Below are positions 18,760 through 27,389 of a DNA stretch of 64,000 bases, one piece after another. Under the pieces are notes generated by a model. The model was not told the origin of the DNA, did not search any database, and was given only the letters and a program-made list of their open reading frames with translations. The DNA lies in assembly GCA_019264575.1 (NCBI GenBank), contig JAHUZV010000017.1, positions 110,105-174,104 on the forward strand, in the 5' to 3' direction. The translations under genes and the position numbers were made by a program. This DNA is from Vulcanococcus sp. GTDB taxonomy: Bacteria > Cyanobacteriota > Cyanobacteriia > PCC-6307 > Cyanobiaceae. Position 1 is the first letter of the stretch. Each line of letters starts with the position of its first letter.

Positions 18760-20085
18760 ATGAGCACCGCCGCAGCCGCCGCCAACGCCACAGACCCGTG
18801 CGTGCACTGCGGCTTCTGCCTGCCCACGTGTGCCAGCTACCGGGTACTGGGAACGGAGATGGATTCGCCTCGGGGGCGGATCCACGCCCTTAAGGCAATC
18901 GAAGCGGGTGAGCTGGAGCTCGATGCCACCACCGCCAGCCATTTCGACAGCTGCCTGGGTTGCTTCGCCTGTGTGAGCGCCTGCCCCTCGGGCGTGCGCT
19001 ACGACGAACTGATTGAGGCCACCCGCCCGAAGCTCAATGCCCCTGAGCTGCGCAGCCCGGCCCAACGGGCGTTTCGCAAGCTGCTGTTCGCGCTGCTGCC
19101 CTATCCACAACGGCTGAGGGCCGCGCTCACGCCCCTGCGCGCTTACGCGGGAACGCCACTGCAACGCCTGGCCCGCTGGAGTGGGCTCACACGACTGCTG
19201 GGGCCGCAGCTCGAGGCGATGGAGCAGCTGCTGCCACCCCTGCAACCAGAAGCTTTCCGCGATGGCCTGCCGCTGGTGATCCCCGCCCAGGGGGAACGCC
19301 GCGCCCGGGTGGGGCTGGTGCTGGGCTGCGTGCAACGGCTGTTTGATCCCGAGGTGAACGCCGCCACGCTCGACGTGCTCACGGCCAACGGCGTGGAGGT
19401 GGTGATTCCGCCGACCCAGGGGTGCTGCGGCGCTGTGACCCATCACCAGGGCGAACTGGAACAGACCCGGGAGCTGGCCAACGCCCTGATCGAGAGCTTC
19501 CATGCCGTGGTGGGTCCCGGCAAAGCTGCGGGACCGGAACCGTTGGACGCGGTGGTGGTGGCCGCTTCCGGCTGCGGTCACACCCTCAAGCACTACGACC
19601 GGCTGCTGGGGAGCGATCAGGGCGCAGCCTTTGCGTCCCAAGTGCGGGACGTTCACGAGTTCCTGGCGGAGCTGGGGCTGAGCGATGCCTTCCAGGGTCG
19701 GCTCCAGCCACTGACCCACAGCGATGGCCAACCCGCCAGCGCCGACAACCCGGTGGTGGTGGCCTATCACGATGCCTGCCACATGCTCCACGGCCAGGGC
19801 ATCAGCGCCGAACCGCGCCAACTGTTGCGCGCCATTCCGCACCTGCAGCTGCGGGAGGCCACAGAAGCCGGGGTGTGCTGCGGCAGCGCCGGTATCTACA
19901 ACCTGGTGCAACCGGAAGAAGCGGCGGCGCTGGGCGAGATCAAGGCCGCCGATCTCCGTGGCACCGGCGCTGAAGTGGTGGCCAGCGCCAACATCGGCTG
20001 CTCGATGCAGCTGCGACGGCACCTCGGCGATGGCCCGCGCGTGGCCCACCCGTTGCAACTGCTGGCAGCGGCGCAGCGATCTTGA
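18760..20085 (+). CDS. glcF: Glycolate dehydrogenase iron-sulfur subunit GlcF
   Basis: A 441-residue iron-sulfur subunit that passes electrons from the FAD subunits of glycolate dehydrogenase toward the quinone pool, oxidising photorespiratory glycolate to glyoxylate. Two [4Fe-4S] motifs are present: CVHCGFCLPTC (about 12-22) and CLGCFACVSACP. Two cysteine-rich CCG domains follow (QGCCGAVTHHQG, YHDACHMLHGQG, then VCCGSAGIYN), all with intact cysteines. Its stop overlaps the TTG start of an amino-acid permease. The partner glcE is about 3.9 kb downstream on the same strand, and glcD is not in the window. A lactate or glycolate role is equally compatible with the family. Confidence 0.88.
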   Translation: MSTAAAAANATDPCVHCGFCLPTCASYRVLGTEMDSPRGRIHALKAIEAGELELDATTASHFDSCLGCFACVSACPSGVRYDELIEATRPKLNAPELRSPAQRAFRKLLFALLPYPQRLRAALTPLRAYAGTPLQRLARWSGLTRLLGPQLEAMEQLLPPLQPEAFRDGLPLVIPAQGERRARVGLVLGCVQRLFDPEVNAATLDVLTANGVEVVIPPTQGCCGAVTHHQGELEQTRELANALIESFHAVVGPGKAAGPEPLDAVVVAASGCGHTLKHYDRLLGSDQGAAFASQVRDVHEFLAELGLSDAFQGRLQPLTHSDGQPASADNPVVVAYHDACHMLHGQGISAEPRQLLRAIPHLQLREATEAGVCCGSAGIYNLVQPEEAAALGEIKAADLRGTGAEVVASANIGCSMQLRRHLGDGPRVAHPLQLLAAAQRS

Positions 20086-21449
20086 ACAGCCCGCCGCCGC
20101 CAGAGGAGCGGAGCAGCGGCGGCTTGCTATCGGTGCTGGGCGTGGCCTTCGGCCTGGCCGGCTCCGTGGGAGGAACGATCGGAGCGGGCATCCTGCGCAC
20201 ACCGGGGCTGGTGGCAGCGCAGCTGGCCACGGCACCGCTCGTGCTCGCTGCTTGGTTGATCGGGGGGCTCTACGCCCTGCTCGGCGCGATCTGCATCGCC
20301 GAGCTGGCGGCCAGCCTGCCGCGGGCGGGAGGCTGGTATGTGTATGCCGAGCAGGCCTTCGGACGCCGGGCCGGCTGGCTTGTGGGCTGGACCGACTGGC
20401 TGGCCCACTGCATCGGCCTGGCCTGGGTGGCCACCACCGTGGGCGAACTGCTGGTGGAGTGGATCCCAGCGCAAGCCGCAGCCCCATGGGAGGGGCAGAT
20501 GATCGCCCTGGCGGTGCTGGTTCTGTTCAGCGCCATCCAGTGGCTGGGGGTGCGCGCTGGGGGTGCCAGCCAGGAGCTGCTCAGCCTGATGAAGGCGGTG
20601 GCCTTCCTGGGCCTGGCGGCCGCCAGCTTTCTGCTGCCCAGCGCTGCTCCAGAGGCGGCCACCAGCGATCCAACCGTGGTGCTCCCGGAGGGATCAACGC
20701 TCTGGATTGGGGCCGTACTGGCCCTGCAGGCCGTGATCACCACCTTTGATGGCTGGGCCTCACCGGTGTATTTCGCCGAAGAATTCAGCGAACCGGCCCG
20801 TGATCTGCCCCGTTCGCTGATCGGCGGTGTGCTGGCTGTGCTGGCCCTTTATCTGCTGATCAATGGGGCGCTGTTGCATGTGTTGCCGATGCAAACACTG
20901 AGCCAGGCCAACCTGCCGGCTGCGGATGCCGCCCGCAGGCTTCTGGGCAACCGGGGGGCACAGCTAATTACGGCGGTAGCTCTGATCTCCCTGCTGGGGC
21001 TGATCAACACCGTGGTGATGGCGGCACCGAGAATTCTCTACGGTCTTAGCCGGGATCAATTGGTGCCGGCTGCTCTCGCCGAGGTGAATAGCGGCGGCAC
21101 CCCCGTGACCGCCTTGCTCGTGACCAGCGGCTGCGCTGCACTGCTGATAATGGCCGGTTCGTTTGATCACCTACTCGGCATGGGGGCCTTCCTGTACGTC
21201 GGCCTACCGCTTAGCGGGATCGCCGCACAGATCTGGCTACGCCGTCAGCAACCAAACCTGCCGCGGCCTTTTCGGAGCTGGGGGTATCCCTTCACCCCCT
21301 GGGTCGTCGGGGCTGGCTCTCTGGCTTTTCTGACCGGAGCCCTCATCAGCGACACCGCTGACAGTTTTCTGGCCCTCGTCCTTGTGCTACTGGGGGGCCT
21401 CGCTGGTGAACGATGGCGCGAGCGACGCCAGGGAAACATCTGCCTGTGA
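20082..21449 (+). CDS. APC-family amino acid permease
   Basis: A 455-residue secondary transporter with about twelve hydrophobic segments, of the amino acid-polyamine-organocation superfamily. The first helix carries GGTIGAGILRTPG, matching the GxGI..G substrate-binding kink of TM1. LPRAGGWYVYAEQAFG matches the P.AGG.Y.Y....G loop of the family. The start is TTG at 20082, overlapping the glcF stop (TTGA), so the two are co-translated. Which amino acid it carries is unknown. Pairing with glcF might suggest import or export of a photorespiratory amino acid such as glycine or serine, but that is only a guess. Confidence 0.85.
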   Translation: MNSPPPPEERSSGGLLSVLGVAFGLAGSVGGTIGAGILRTPGLVAAQLATAPLVLAAWLIGGLYALLGAICIAELAASLPRAGGWYVYAEQAFGRRAGWLVGWTDWLAHCIGLAWVATTVGELLVEWIPAQAAAPWEGQMIALAVLVLFSAIQWLGVRAGGASQELLSLMKAVAFLGLAAASFLLPSAAPEAATSDPTVVLPEGSTLWIGAVLALQAVITTFDGWASPVYFAEEFSEPARDLPRSLIGGVLAVLALYLLINGALLHVLPMQTLSQANLPAADAARRLLGNRGAQLITAVALISLLGLINTVVMAAPRILYGLSRDQLVPAALAEVNSGGTPVTALLVTSGCAALLIMAGSFDHLLGMGAFLYVGLPLSGIAAQIWLRRQQPNLPRPFRSWGYPFTPWVVGAGSLAFLTGALISDTADSFLALVLVLLGGLAGERWRERRQGNICL

Positions 21450-21486
21450 GCCGTATCCTGAATCGAGCGCGAGCAGAACACGCCCG

Positions 21487-22581
21487 ATGACACGCCTACT
21501 CCTACACATTGGGCACCCAAAGACCGGCACAACAGCTCTGCAATCAGTTTTATCAGCCAACGCTGAAAAGCTACTCAGAGAGACCTCAATTCTCTACCCA
21601 ACCAAAACCACTCCAACGGAATACAAACACGCCTTTGCGATACCATGGCTTTTGGGACTAGAGAACGAAGCCATCCGAAGGCGCGGACGCTGCAAAAACG
21701 AAGAACTCGAAAGCCTGTCACGCGATTACTGGATGTCGCTGACAAGTGAAATCAAAATAGAAAGGCCCGAACACCTAATTCTCAGCGCGGAAGGCTTCTG
21801 GATTATGCGCAAAGCATCGCCTGAGAAGGTCGTCTTTTTCAGGAAAAGTCTTTACGAACTAGCAAGCAAGATCAAAGTTGCAGGCTATTTGAAAAGCCCA
21901 GCCTCCTACTTCACCTCAATGATCAATCAGAAATTGAGGAATTTTCGCCAAGTTTATCTACCACGTTCAAGCTACTACCGCAGCTCAATCGAGGCCTGGG
22001 AGTCGGCAGGGTTCGACGAGTGCAGCTGGCGTATTTTCGATCGAAGCCGCTTGCACAATCGGGACATCGTCGACGACTTCTGTGCACACCATCTTCCTTC
22101 ATCGTTAATTCCTAGCACTCTCAACCGAGAAGGCGTGGAGCAAGCCAACTCAAGCGTATCAAATGAGGCTCTGATCATCCTCGAAGAACTTGCAAGCAGC
22201 CAACCCATTCTGAAAAACGACATCTACGAGCCCCGTCGTTCAAAAGTTGTGGACATCATTCGTCAAGCTGACAGCGAAATTGGCGGTCACTCCAGGCCCC
22301 ACCTCACCGAAGAAGCCACAGCGGGAATTATCAGTCGCTGCCGAGATCTGGCTTGGTTACAAAGCAGAGGCCTGACTTTCCCCGATATTGATCCAGCGCT
22401 GATCAACAATCCAGCAATCGTTGAGCTCCCTGACAGCTTCACCTGCGTTTCGGATTTTTGTCCAATCGATTCCGAGCGTCTCGGCCATCTGCGCGCTGCC
22501 ACTCACAAGACCCTCGAAAAGCTGTTCAGGCCCCAGGCCAGACGATTTTTCTGGCCCTTCGGAGCACGCGCCGGCAGCTAA
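21487..22581 (+). CDS. Sulfotransferase-type P-loop protein
   Basis: A 364-residue protein beginning MTRLLLHIGHPKTGTTALQ, a PAPS-binding loop. Further blocks correspond to those of the minus-strand protein at 2922-4013: VAGYLKSPASYFTSM, WRIFDRSRLHNRDIVDDF, NSSVSNEALIILEE and DLAWLQSRGL. ATG at 21487 is chosen because the sequence before it, which overlaps the permease 3' end, has no family features. The gene is clearly richer in A+T than the flanking permease and kinase, suggesting separate acquisition. It sits alone inside a glycolate/sugar-acid region and is convergent with the downstream kinase, whose stop is adjacent. The acceptor is unknown. Confidence 0.75.
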   Translation: MTRLLLHIGHPKTGTTALQSVLSANAEKLLRETSILYPTKTTPTEYKHAFAIPWLLGLENEAIRRRGRCKNEELESLSRDYWMSLTSEIKIERPEHLILSAEGFWIMRKASPEKVVFFRKSLYELASKIKVAGYLKSPASYFTSMINQKLRNFRQVYLPRSSYYRSSIEAWESAGFDECSWRIFDRSRLHNRDIVDDFCAHHLPSSLIPSTLNREGVEQANSSVSNEALIILEELASSQPILKNDIYEPRRSKVVDIIRQADSEIGGHSRPHLTEEATAGIISRCRDLAWLQSRGLTFPDIDPALINNPAIVELPDSFTCVSDFCPIDSERLGHLRAATHKTLEKLFRPQARRFFWPFGARAGS

Positions 22582-23928
22582 TCACACCTGAACCAGCCCC
22601 CAAACCTTTCGCAGGGTGCCGGCATCGCCGAGATTGCCAGGGAAGGTGATCACAGGGACCCCGGGCACCATGGCATCGCTGGGCGTGAGCACCAGCGACA
22701 ACCCCGGCAGCAGCTGTCCCAGTAGCTCAACCCCATCCAGCAGCAAGCCATCAGCCATGAGGGTGTGAGTGGTGATGCCACCCTTGCTGATGATCAAACC
22801 CAGCTCTGGAGCCAGGGCAGCCACCAAACGCGCCATCAGCGCAGCCAGCTCAAGGCCGAAGCGGCGCCGCTCCTGGGCAGAGGCGAACACAAGCTCGCCC
22901 CTACTGCTGAACAGCACCGGCGTTCGCCCCTGGCGCGCAATTTCACGCAGCTGGTCAAGCCAGCTCAACTCCAAAGCCTGAAGCAGTTCGGGCCCTGCCG
23001 AACCCTCCCACACCCGAGCGAGTTTCGAGGCTGTCAACTCCACCCCCTCGCAGGAGGTCTCCCGCAACAGCTCCTCGAGCTGTTGATCCGCCAGCGGTAC
23101 ATGGGATCCCACCACCACCAACACGGGCAGCGGTTCACCGCTTGAATCGCGCCGGCGCAGCATTGCTAGCCCTGCGGCATCAAGCGGTTGAGGCGGCAGC
23201 GGCACCAAGCCATTGATCAAGCTGGCGGCGGATTGGAACAGCAGGCGCCGCTCGCTGCGCCAAACCGCTTCCCCAAGCGCCGCCAACTGCTCAGGCCGCT
23301 CCGCATCCACCGCCACGACGCGTTGTGCGCTGAAGCTGTCGACGCGAGCCTGCAGGTTTGCAGCGGGACCATCAAGCTCTGCGAGATCCAGCCGTTCCAC
23401 AGCATCGGGAGAGATAGCCCCCCCCGTCTTCTCAGCCACCCACTCAGGCAAGAAGCTGCTGCTGAAACCAAACAGCCGATCCCGGGCAAAGTCCGTGGTG
23501 TGAACCGGCTCGCCGTGCAGGTAGTGCACCCCACCCCGGGTGGTCCGCCCTCCCGGCAAGAAGGCCGGCACCAACAACGTGGCATCGAAGGGGCCCAACT
23601 CCTCACTGATGACATCCACCTCGAGGGGGAAATGCCCCCGCAGGGTGGAATCGCCCCGGCTCACCACCAGCCAACGATCCAGCTCACCCGCCGACTCCAG
23701 TTCCGCGAGCACAAGCCGCAGCCCCCGGCAGATCTCCCGCACCCGCTCCCGGGCCGCCTCGGGCTCCAGGGCCCGGGTGTTGGCCAACACAAACAGCAGT
23801 GGTGATGGGTGGCGCAACCCCCGCCGCAAGCTGTCGGGATCCCAGCGCAACAGCAGCGGTGCGCTGTGAACCGTCTGCGACCCGGTGGGGTCGTCATCGA
23901 TCACGATGACTTTGCGCCGCTCTGCCAT
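22582..23928 (-). CDS. Four-carbon acid sugar kinase family protein (DUF1537/OtnK-like)
   Basis: A 448-residue kinase-like protein of the family that phosphorylates four-carbon sugar acids such as erythronate and threonate (OtnK, DtnK). The N-terminal substrate domain starts IDDDPTGSQTVH (about 9-20) and has SRGDSTLRGHFPLEV. The C-terminal nucleotide domain has VVGSHVPLADQQLEEL and SKGGITTHTLMADGL, matching the conserved blocks. The start is ATG at 23928; the upstream frame extension would run through glcE. It is divergent from glcE with only 14 bp between start codons, so each promoter must lie inside the other gene. This links it to glycolate oxidation by position. The true substrate is uncertain. 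Confidence 0.82.
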   Translation of the reverse strand: MAERRKVIVIDDDPTGSQTVHSAPLLLRWDPDSLRRGLRHPSPLLFVLANTRALEPEAARERVREICRGLRLVLAELESAGELDRWLVVSRGDSTLRGHFPLEVDVISEELGPFDATLLVPAFLPGGRTTRGGVHYLHGEPVHTTDFARDRLFGFSSSFLPEWVAEKTGGAISPDAVERLDLAELDGPAANLQARVDSFSAQRVVAVDAERPEQLAALGEAVWRSERRLLFQSAASLINGLVPLPPQPLDAAGLAMLRRRDSSGEPLPVLVVVGSHVPLADQQLEELLRETSCEGVELTASKLARVWEGSAGPELLQALELSWLDQLREIARQGRTPVLFSSRGELVFASAQERRRFGLELAALMARLVAALAPELGLIISKGGITTHTLMADGLLLDGVELLGQLLPGLSLVLTPSDAMVPGVPVITFPGNLGDAGTLRKVWGLVQV

Positions 23929-23942
23929 GGCACCATCGTGCC

Positions 23943-25136
23943 GTGATCTGCCCTGAGCCCAGCGAGCTGCAGGAGCTGGTGCGGCAGTGGCACCGGCATG
24001 CTTTGCCCTGGCTACCGGCCGGCAGTGGCAGCCGGCTGCACTGGGGTGCGCCGGTACAGCCCGGCAGTGGCGAGAGCACACCCCACGTGCTCAGCTCCAG
24101 CAAGCTCAACCAACTGGTGGAGCACTGCACCGGCGATTTCACGGTGACGGTGCAAGCCGGCATGCCCCTGCAAACCCTGCAACACGAATTAGCCGCAGCA
24201 GGCCAATGGCTGGCGGTCGACTGGCCCTGGGGCAGCGGGCCCGGCGGCGAACACAGCGGCACCGTGGGTGGCTTGGTGGCGCGGGGCCTGGCTGGGGGTC
24301 TGCGCCAGCGCTACCTGGGGGTTCGCGATCAGCTGATCGGCCTCAGCCTGCTACGAGCCGACGGCACGGCTGCCAAGGCGGGCGGAAAAGTGGTCAAGAA
24401 CGTGGCGGGATACGACCTCATGCGCCTGTTCTGCGGCAGCTGGGGCAGCCTCGGCCTGATCACCGAGCTCACCCTGCGCACCTACCCATTGCCGCGACAT
24501 CGCCGCGGCCTGCTGGTGCACGGTCCTCTGGCAGACCTTGAGCAGCTGCGGCGCCGTTGCCTCCAGGCTCCGCTGATGCCCCAGCGGCTCGACTGGTGGA
24601 GCCCTGCACTTAGCGGGAACAACCAACCGGCCCTACTGCTGGCCCTGGCCAGTGTGAGCAGCGCCGCCATCGCGGATCAGCTGGATCAACACAGCCAGGC
24701 CGCGTCAGCCCTCGGACTGGAAGCAGAAGCGCTGGATCCTGATCATTTGCTCGAGCTCGAGAGCCACAGCCGCCAGGGCAGCAGCGACTGGCTGCTGCAC
24801 CTGGGCGTGAAGCCAGCTCAAGCCGCGGAGCTCCTGGCAGATCCTGCGTTAGACGGTGTGGCCTGCAACCTGGCTGCGGGGGTGGGCCTGGGCATGGCCT
24901 GGGCTGATGCCGGCAGCCTGCCCAGCTACCGGGTGGAGCAGCTGCGGCAGCGCTGCCGTGCCCTGGGCGGTCAGCTGAGTGTGTTGCAACAGCCACCGAG
25001 CGCGAACCCACTGCCCTGCTGGGAGGCCAGCCCCGCTGCTGCCGTGATCAAAGCACTGAAACGGGAATTTGATCCCCTGCAACAACTGGCCCGCGGGCGC
25101 CTACAAGGGGTGGTTCAGGCCGCGGTGATCCGATAA
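23943..25136 (+). CDS. glcE: Glycolate dehydrogenase FAD-binding subunit GlcE
   Basis: A 397-residue FAD-binding protein of the GlcE type, the second flavin subunit of glycolate dehydrogenase. The PCMH-type FAD domain includes GEHSGTVGGLVARGLAGG, LRQRYLGVRDQLIGLSLLRA and GGKVVKNVAGYDLMRLFCGS. The last is very characteristic of GlcE, and CGSWGSLGLITELTLRTYPLP follows. The start is GTG at 23943, divergent from the sugar-acid kinase with a 14-bp gap. Its 3' end overlaps the convergent mutarotase gene by 22 bp. It needs GlcD, not in this window, and GlcF, 3.9 kb upstream, to form the complex. Confidence 0.88.
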   Translation: MICPEPSELQELVRQWHRHALPWLPAGSGSRLHWGAPVQPGSGESTPHVLSSSKLNQLVEHCTGDFTVTVQAGMPLQTLQHELAAAGQWLAVDWPWGSGPGGEHSGTVGGLVARGLAGGLRQRYLGVRDQLIGLSLLRADGTAAKAGGKVVKNVAGYDLMRLFCGSWGSLGLITELTLRTYPLPRHRRGLLVHGPLADLEQLRRRCLQAPLMPQRLDWWSPALSGNNQPALLLALASVSSAAIADQLDQHSQAASALGLEAEALDPDHLLELESHSRQGSSDWLLHLGVKPAQAAELLADPALDGVACNLAAGVGLGMAWADAGSLPSYRVEQLRQRCRALGGQLSVLQQPPSANPLPCWEASPAAAVIKALKREFDPLQQLARGRLQGVVQAAVIR

Positions 25137-25972
25137 CGACAGCGGAGTTCGCAGCGTTCACCGGGCTGAAGCTGCAAGCCCAGCTCACCGCGTGGAGCAC
25201 TCCAAGGCTCCAGGCAGAGCATCGGCCGCGGTGGATCGCTCCACAACACCGCATGGGCAAACGGGGGCTGCATCTGCAGCTCCACAGCGGCACCCGTTCC
25301 CGTACACACCCGAGGCGCTAAGCCAGACCCATCCAGCCCTTCCACCCGCAGATCAACCCCTTTCTCAACCCGCGCCAGCTGGTCGGCAGTGGCGGCCTCG
25401 GCAGCTGTGAGGTGATCCCAACACCGCTCGGGCAACCCATCCACCCGGGCCTGAGCGAGGCTCGCCACCTGCAGGTAGGGATGCAGACCTAGGGCAAATG
25501 GCATCGGCCCCGCTTCTGCCGCACCAGCCCGGTGCTCAACCACCGCTCGAATCGCCAGCGCATCGGGCTCGAGCTGATAGTCGAGGCTCAGCTGAAACTG
25601 GAAGGGATAAGCGCTGTAGGTGGCGGGGCTATCGCTGAGGGTGAGGCGAATCCCGTCGCCGCTGTCCAGCGCCGCAAATTGCCAGGGCAGATCCCGCGCA
25701 AAGCCGTGCTGAGCCATCGGGAAACGGCCCTGGGGCAACACCAAAGCACCATCCGGCAAGTTCCCGCACACGGGAAACAGCACCGGAATGCCTCCACGCA
25801 CGCTTTTGCTGGGATCAGCGAACCGCTCAGCATCGAAATAAAGCCGCTCCTCGCCGCCGCAGCGCCAACCCACCAGCAGACCGCCCCGCTCCGGCACCAC
25901 CCGCAGCTGATCGCCGCTGGCCGCCGTGAACTGCCAGTGGGGAAAGGGAGCGCCTTGGCGGGTGAGGGTCAT
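25115..25972 (-). CDS. Aldose 1-epimerase / hexose-6-phosphate mutarotase-like protein
   Basis: A 285-residue galactose-mutarotase superfamily protein, expected to interconvert alpha and beta anomers of a sugar or sugar phosphate. Markers: PVCGNLPDG and QHGFARDLPWQF (the first catalytic histidine region), LGLHPYLQVAS (second histidine) and MLCLEPWSAP (near the C-terminus, the E of the general base). These fit the YeaD-type subgroup acting on hexose 6-phosphates. ATG at 25972 overlaps the stop of the upstream alpha/beta hydrolase (ATGA). The 3' end overlaps glcE by 22 bp in convergent orientation. The substrate is not certain. Confidence 0.85.
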   Translation of the reverse strand: MTLTRQGAPFPHWQFTAASGDQLRVVPERGGLLVGWRCGGEERLYFDAERFADPSKSVRGGIPVLFPVCGNLPDGALVLPQGRFPMAQHGFARDLPWQFAALDSGDGIRLTLSDSPATYSAYPFQFQLSLDYQLEPDALAIRAVVEHRAGAAEAGPMPFALGLHPYLQVASLAQARVDGLPERCWDHLTAAEAATADQLARVEKGVDLRVEGLDGSGLAPRVCTGTGAAVELQMQPPFAHAVLWSDPPRPMLCLEPWSAPRGELGLQLQPGERCELRCRYRITAA

Positions 25973-26850
25973 TGCAGCGTGGCCAGCCACTCCACCATGG
26001 CCCGGTTCACCTGATCCGGCACCTCGTCGTGGGGGCAGTGGCCGGCCTGCAGCACCACTTCGGTGGTGTTGGCGGGGGCATGGCGCTGGAAGGCGCCGCG
26101 GCGGCCGGCGGCATTGATCCACGGGTCGCGGATGCCCCAGAGCAACAGCAGCGGCGCCTGCAGCTGGGCGAACAGCTCATCGAGCGGTTGGCCGCGGGGA
26201 ATGTCGAACACCGTTTGGAACACCCCGAAGGCGCCAGGGTCGCGGCTGGGTCGCAGGATCGACTCCACCAGCTCATCGTCCACGTTGGTGGGGTCGATGT
26301 ACACCTGCTTGAGGGTGCGGCGCACATTGCCGGGGCGGCGCATGTTCTCAAAGAGCAGCCGCTGCAGGATCGGACTCTTGAGCAGGGCGCTGCCAATGGT
26401 GCGGCGGGCGATGGCACCCCAGCCCTTCGGTTCACCCTGCTCATCGGAGAAGGGCCCTGCCGCATTCAGCAGCACCACGCCGGCACATTGATCACCCAGG
26501 GCCGCACCGGCCGCCAGGGCCGCATAGCCGCCGAGGGAATTGCCCACGAGCACCGTGGGCCGGCCGATGCGCTCGCGCACGTAGGCCACCAGCTGATCGC
26601 GCCAGAGCGCACCGCCATAGCGGGGCCCCTCGGGCTTGGCACTGCGCCCGAACCCGAGCAGGTCGAGGGCATGCACCTCGTAATGCTCGGCGAGCACAGG
26701 GATGTTGAAGCGCCAGTGGTCGGTGGAAGCTCCGAAGCCGTGCACCAGCAGGATCGCCGGGCCCTTGGCCGCACCCTCGGGCTCACGGCTGAGGCTGTGG
26801 ATCGGATGGCCCTCAAAGGTCCACGCCGCTGCAACGGTCACCGGCAACAC
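25969..26850 (-). CDS. Alpha/beta hydrolase, possibly chlorophyll dephytylase-like
   Basis: A 293-residue alpha/beta hydrolase. Visible elements are LLVHGFGASTDHWRFN (oxyanion hole HGFG), ALDLLGFGRSAKP, the nucleophile elbow VGNSLGGYAALA, and GHCPHDEVPDQV near the C-terminus carrying the catalytic histidine. The wording of these blocks, especially LDLLGFGRS.KP and GHCPHDE.P, resembles plant and cyanobacterial hydrolases acting on chlorophyll or pheophytin phytyl esters. That assignment is inference. The start is GTG at 26850. It is coupled to the mutarotase by an ATGA overlap and divergent from a small membrane protein. Confidence 0.8.
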   Translation of the reverse strand: MLPVTVAAAWTFEGHPIHSLSREPEGAAKGPAILLVHGFGASTDHWRFNIPVLAEHYEVHALDLLGFGRSAKPEGPRYGGALWRDQLVAYVRERIGRPTVLVGNSLGGYAALAAGAALGDQCAGVVLLNAAGPFSDEQGEPKGWGAIARRTIGSALLKSPILQRLLFENMRRPGNVRRTLKQVYIDPTNVDDELVESILRPSRDPGAFGVFQTVFDIPRGQPLDELFAQLQAPLLLLWGIRDPWINAAGRRGAFQRHAPANTTEVVLQAGHCPHDEVPDQVNRAMVEWLATLQ

Positions 26851-26869
26851 CAGGCTGGGTGGTGGATGC

Positions 26870-26875
26870 TAGGGA
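26870..26875 (+). promoter_or_regulatory. Candidate -10 element (TAGGGA)
   Basis: GCTAGGGAG lies 23 bp upstream of the GTG at 26899. It resembles the TAGGGT elements found 21 bp upstream of smpB and egtB, and supports GTG at 26899 rather than the upstream ATG at 26866 as start. Confidence 0.35.
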
Positions 26876-26898
26876 GAACACACCTGCCCTCTGCCCTC

Positions 26899-27210
26899 GT
26901 GCCCGACTGGATTCCCGAGAGCTGGGCACTGTTGCTGCCGGGCAGCGCACTGTGGGCCCTGGCCCTCTACCTGCCCCTGAGCGCTCCGCTGTCCCGCCTC
27001 GAGGAAGCCCTCGCCGCAGGACCTCTCGATGAAGGCAGCCAAATGGTGGCCCTGGTGGTGAGCAGCCTGCTGCTGGCCCTTGGTGCCGGCGTGGTGGTCA
27101 ATCTGGTGCTGGGCTGGGCGTTGGGCCCGGGCTGGGGCACCAGCCTTGGCCTGGTGGCCGCGCTCTACGGCCTGTTTTGGGGCCTGGCTGCGGCCAGCCG
27201 TAACGAGTAG
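26899..27210 (+). CDS. Small conserved membrane protein of unknown function
   Basis: A 103-residue protein with three likely transmembrane stretches: LLLPGSALWALALYLPL, MVALVVSSLLLALGAGVVVNLVL and LGLVAALYGLFWGLAAA. A short charged loop (SRLEEALAAGPLDEGSQ) separates the first two. GTG at 26899 is preferred because a promoter-like TAGGGA lies between it and the in-frame ATG at 26866. No catalytic motif is visible and I do not recognise the family. It is divergent from the alpha/beta hydrolase. The 179 bp that follow, up to 27390, contain no gene or convincing terminator that I can see. Confidence 0.55.
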   Translation: MPDWIPESWALLLPGSALWALALYLPLSAPLSRLEEALAAGPLDEGSQMVALVVSSLLLALGAGVVVNLVLGWALGPGWGTSLGLVAALYGLFWGLAAASRNE

Positions 27211-27389
27211 GGCTCCGTCACGCCCCCAGGCCGGTCGATCAGGCCCGCATCTCAAACCAGCTGCCGCTTGTCACCACACACCGGAAGCCGTCCAGGATTC
27301 TGTACAGACTGCACGAAATCCTGGGCGCTCGGGCATGAGTGCCCCAGGGGCTAACAACCCAGCGCCTAAGCACCAGCTGAGCCGCAGCC

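Noticed and set aside
25972-26898. Upstream extension of the small membrane protein frame (plus strand), including ATG 26866
   Set aside because: It is antisense to the alpha/beta hydrolase; a promoter-like TAGGGA lies between 26866 and GTG 26899, making the GTG start more likely.
27211-27389. Possible terminator or small gene in the convergent gap after the small membrane protein
   Set aside because: A weak GGGCA/TGCCC hairpin is visible but with no U-run, and the short frames have no coding character.
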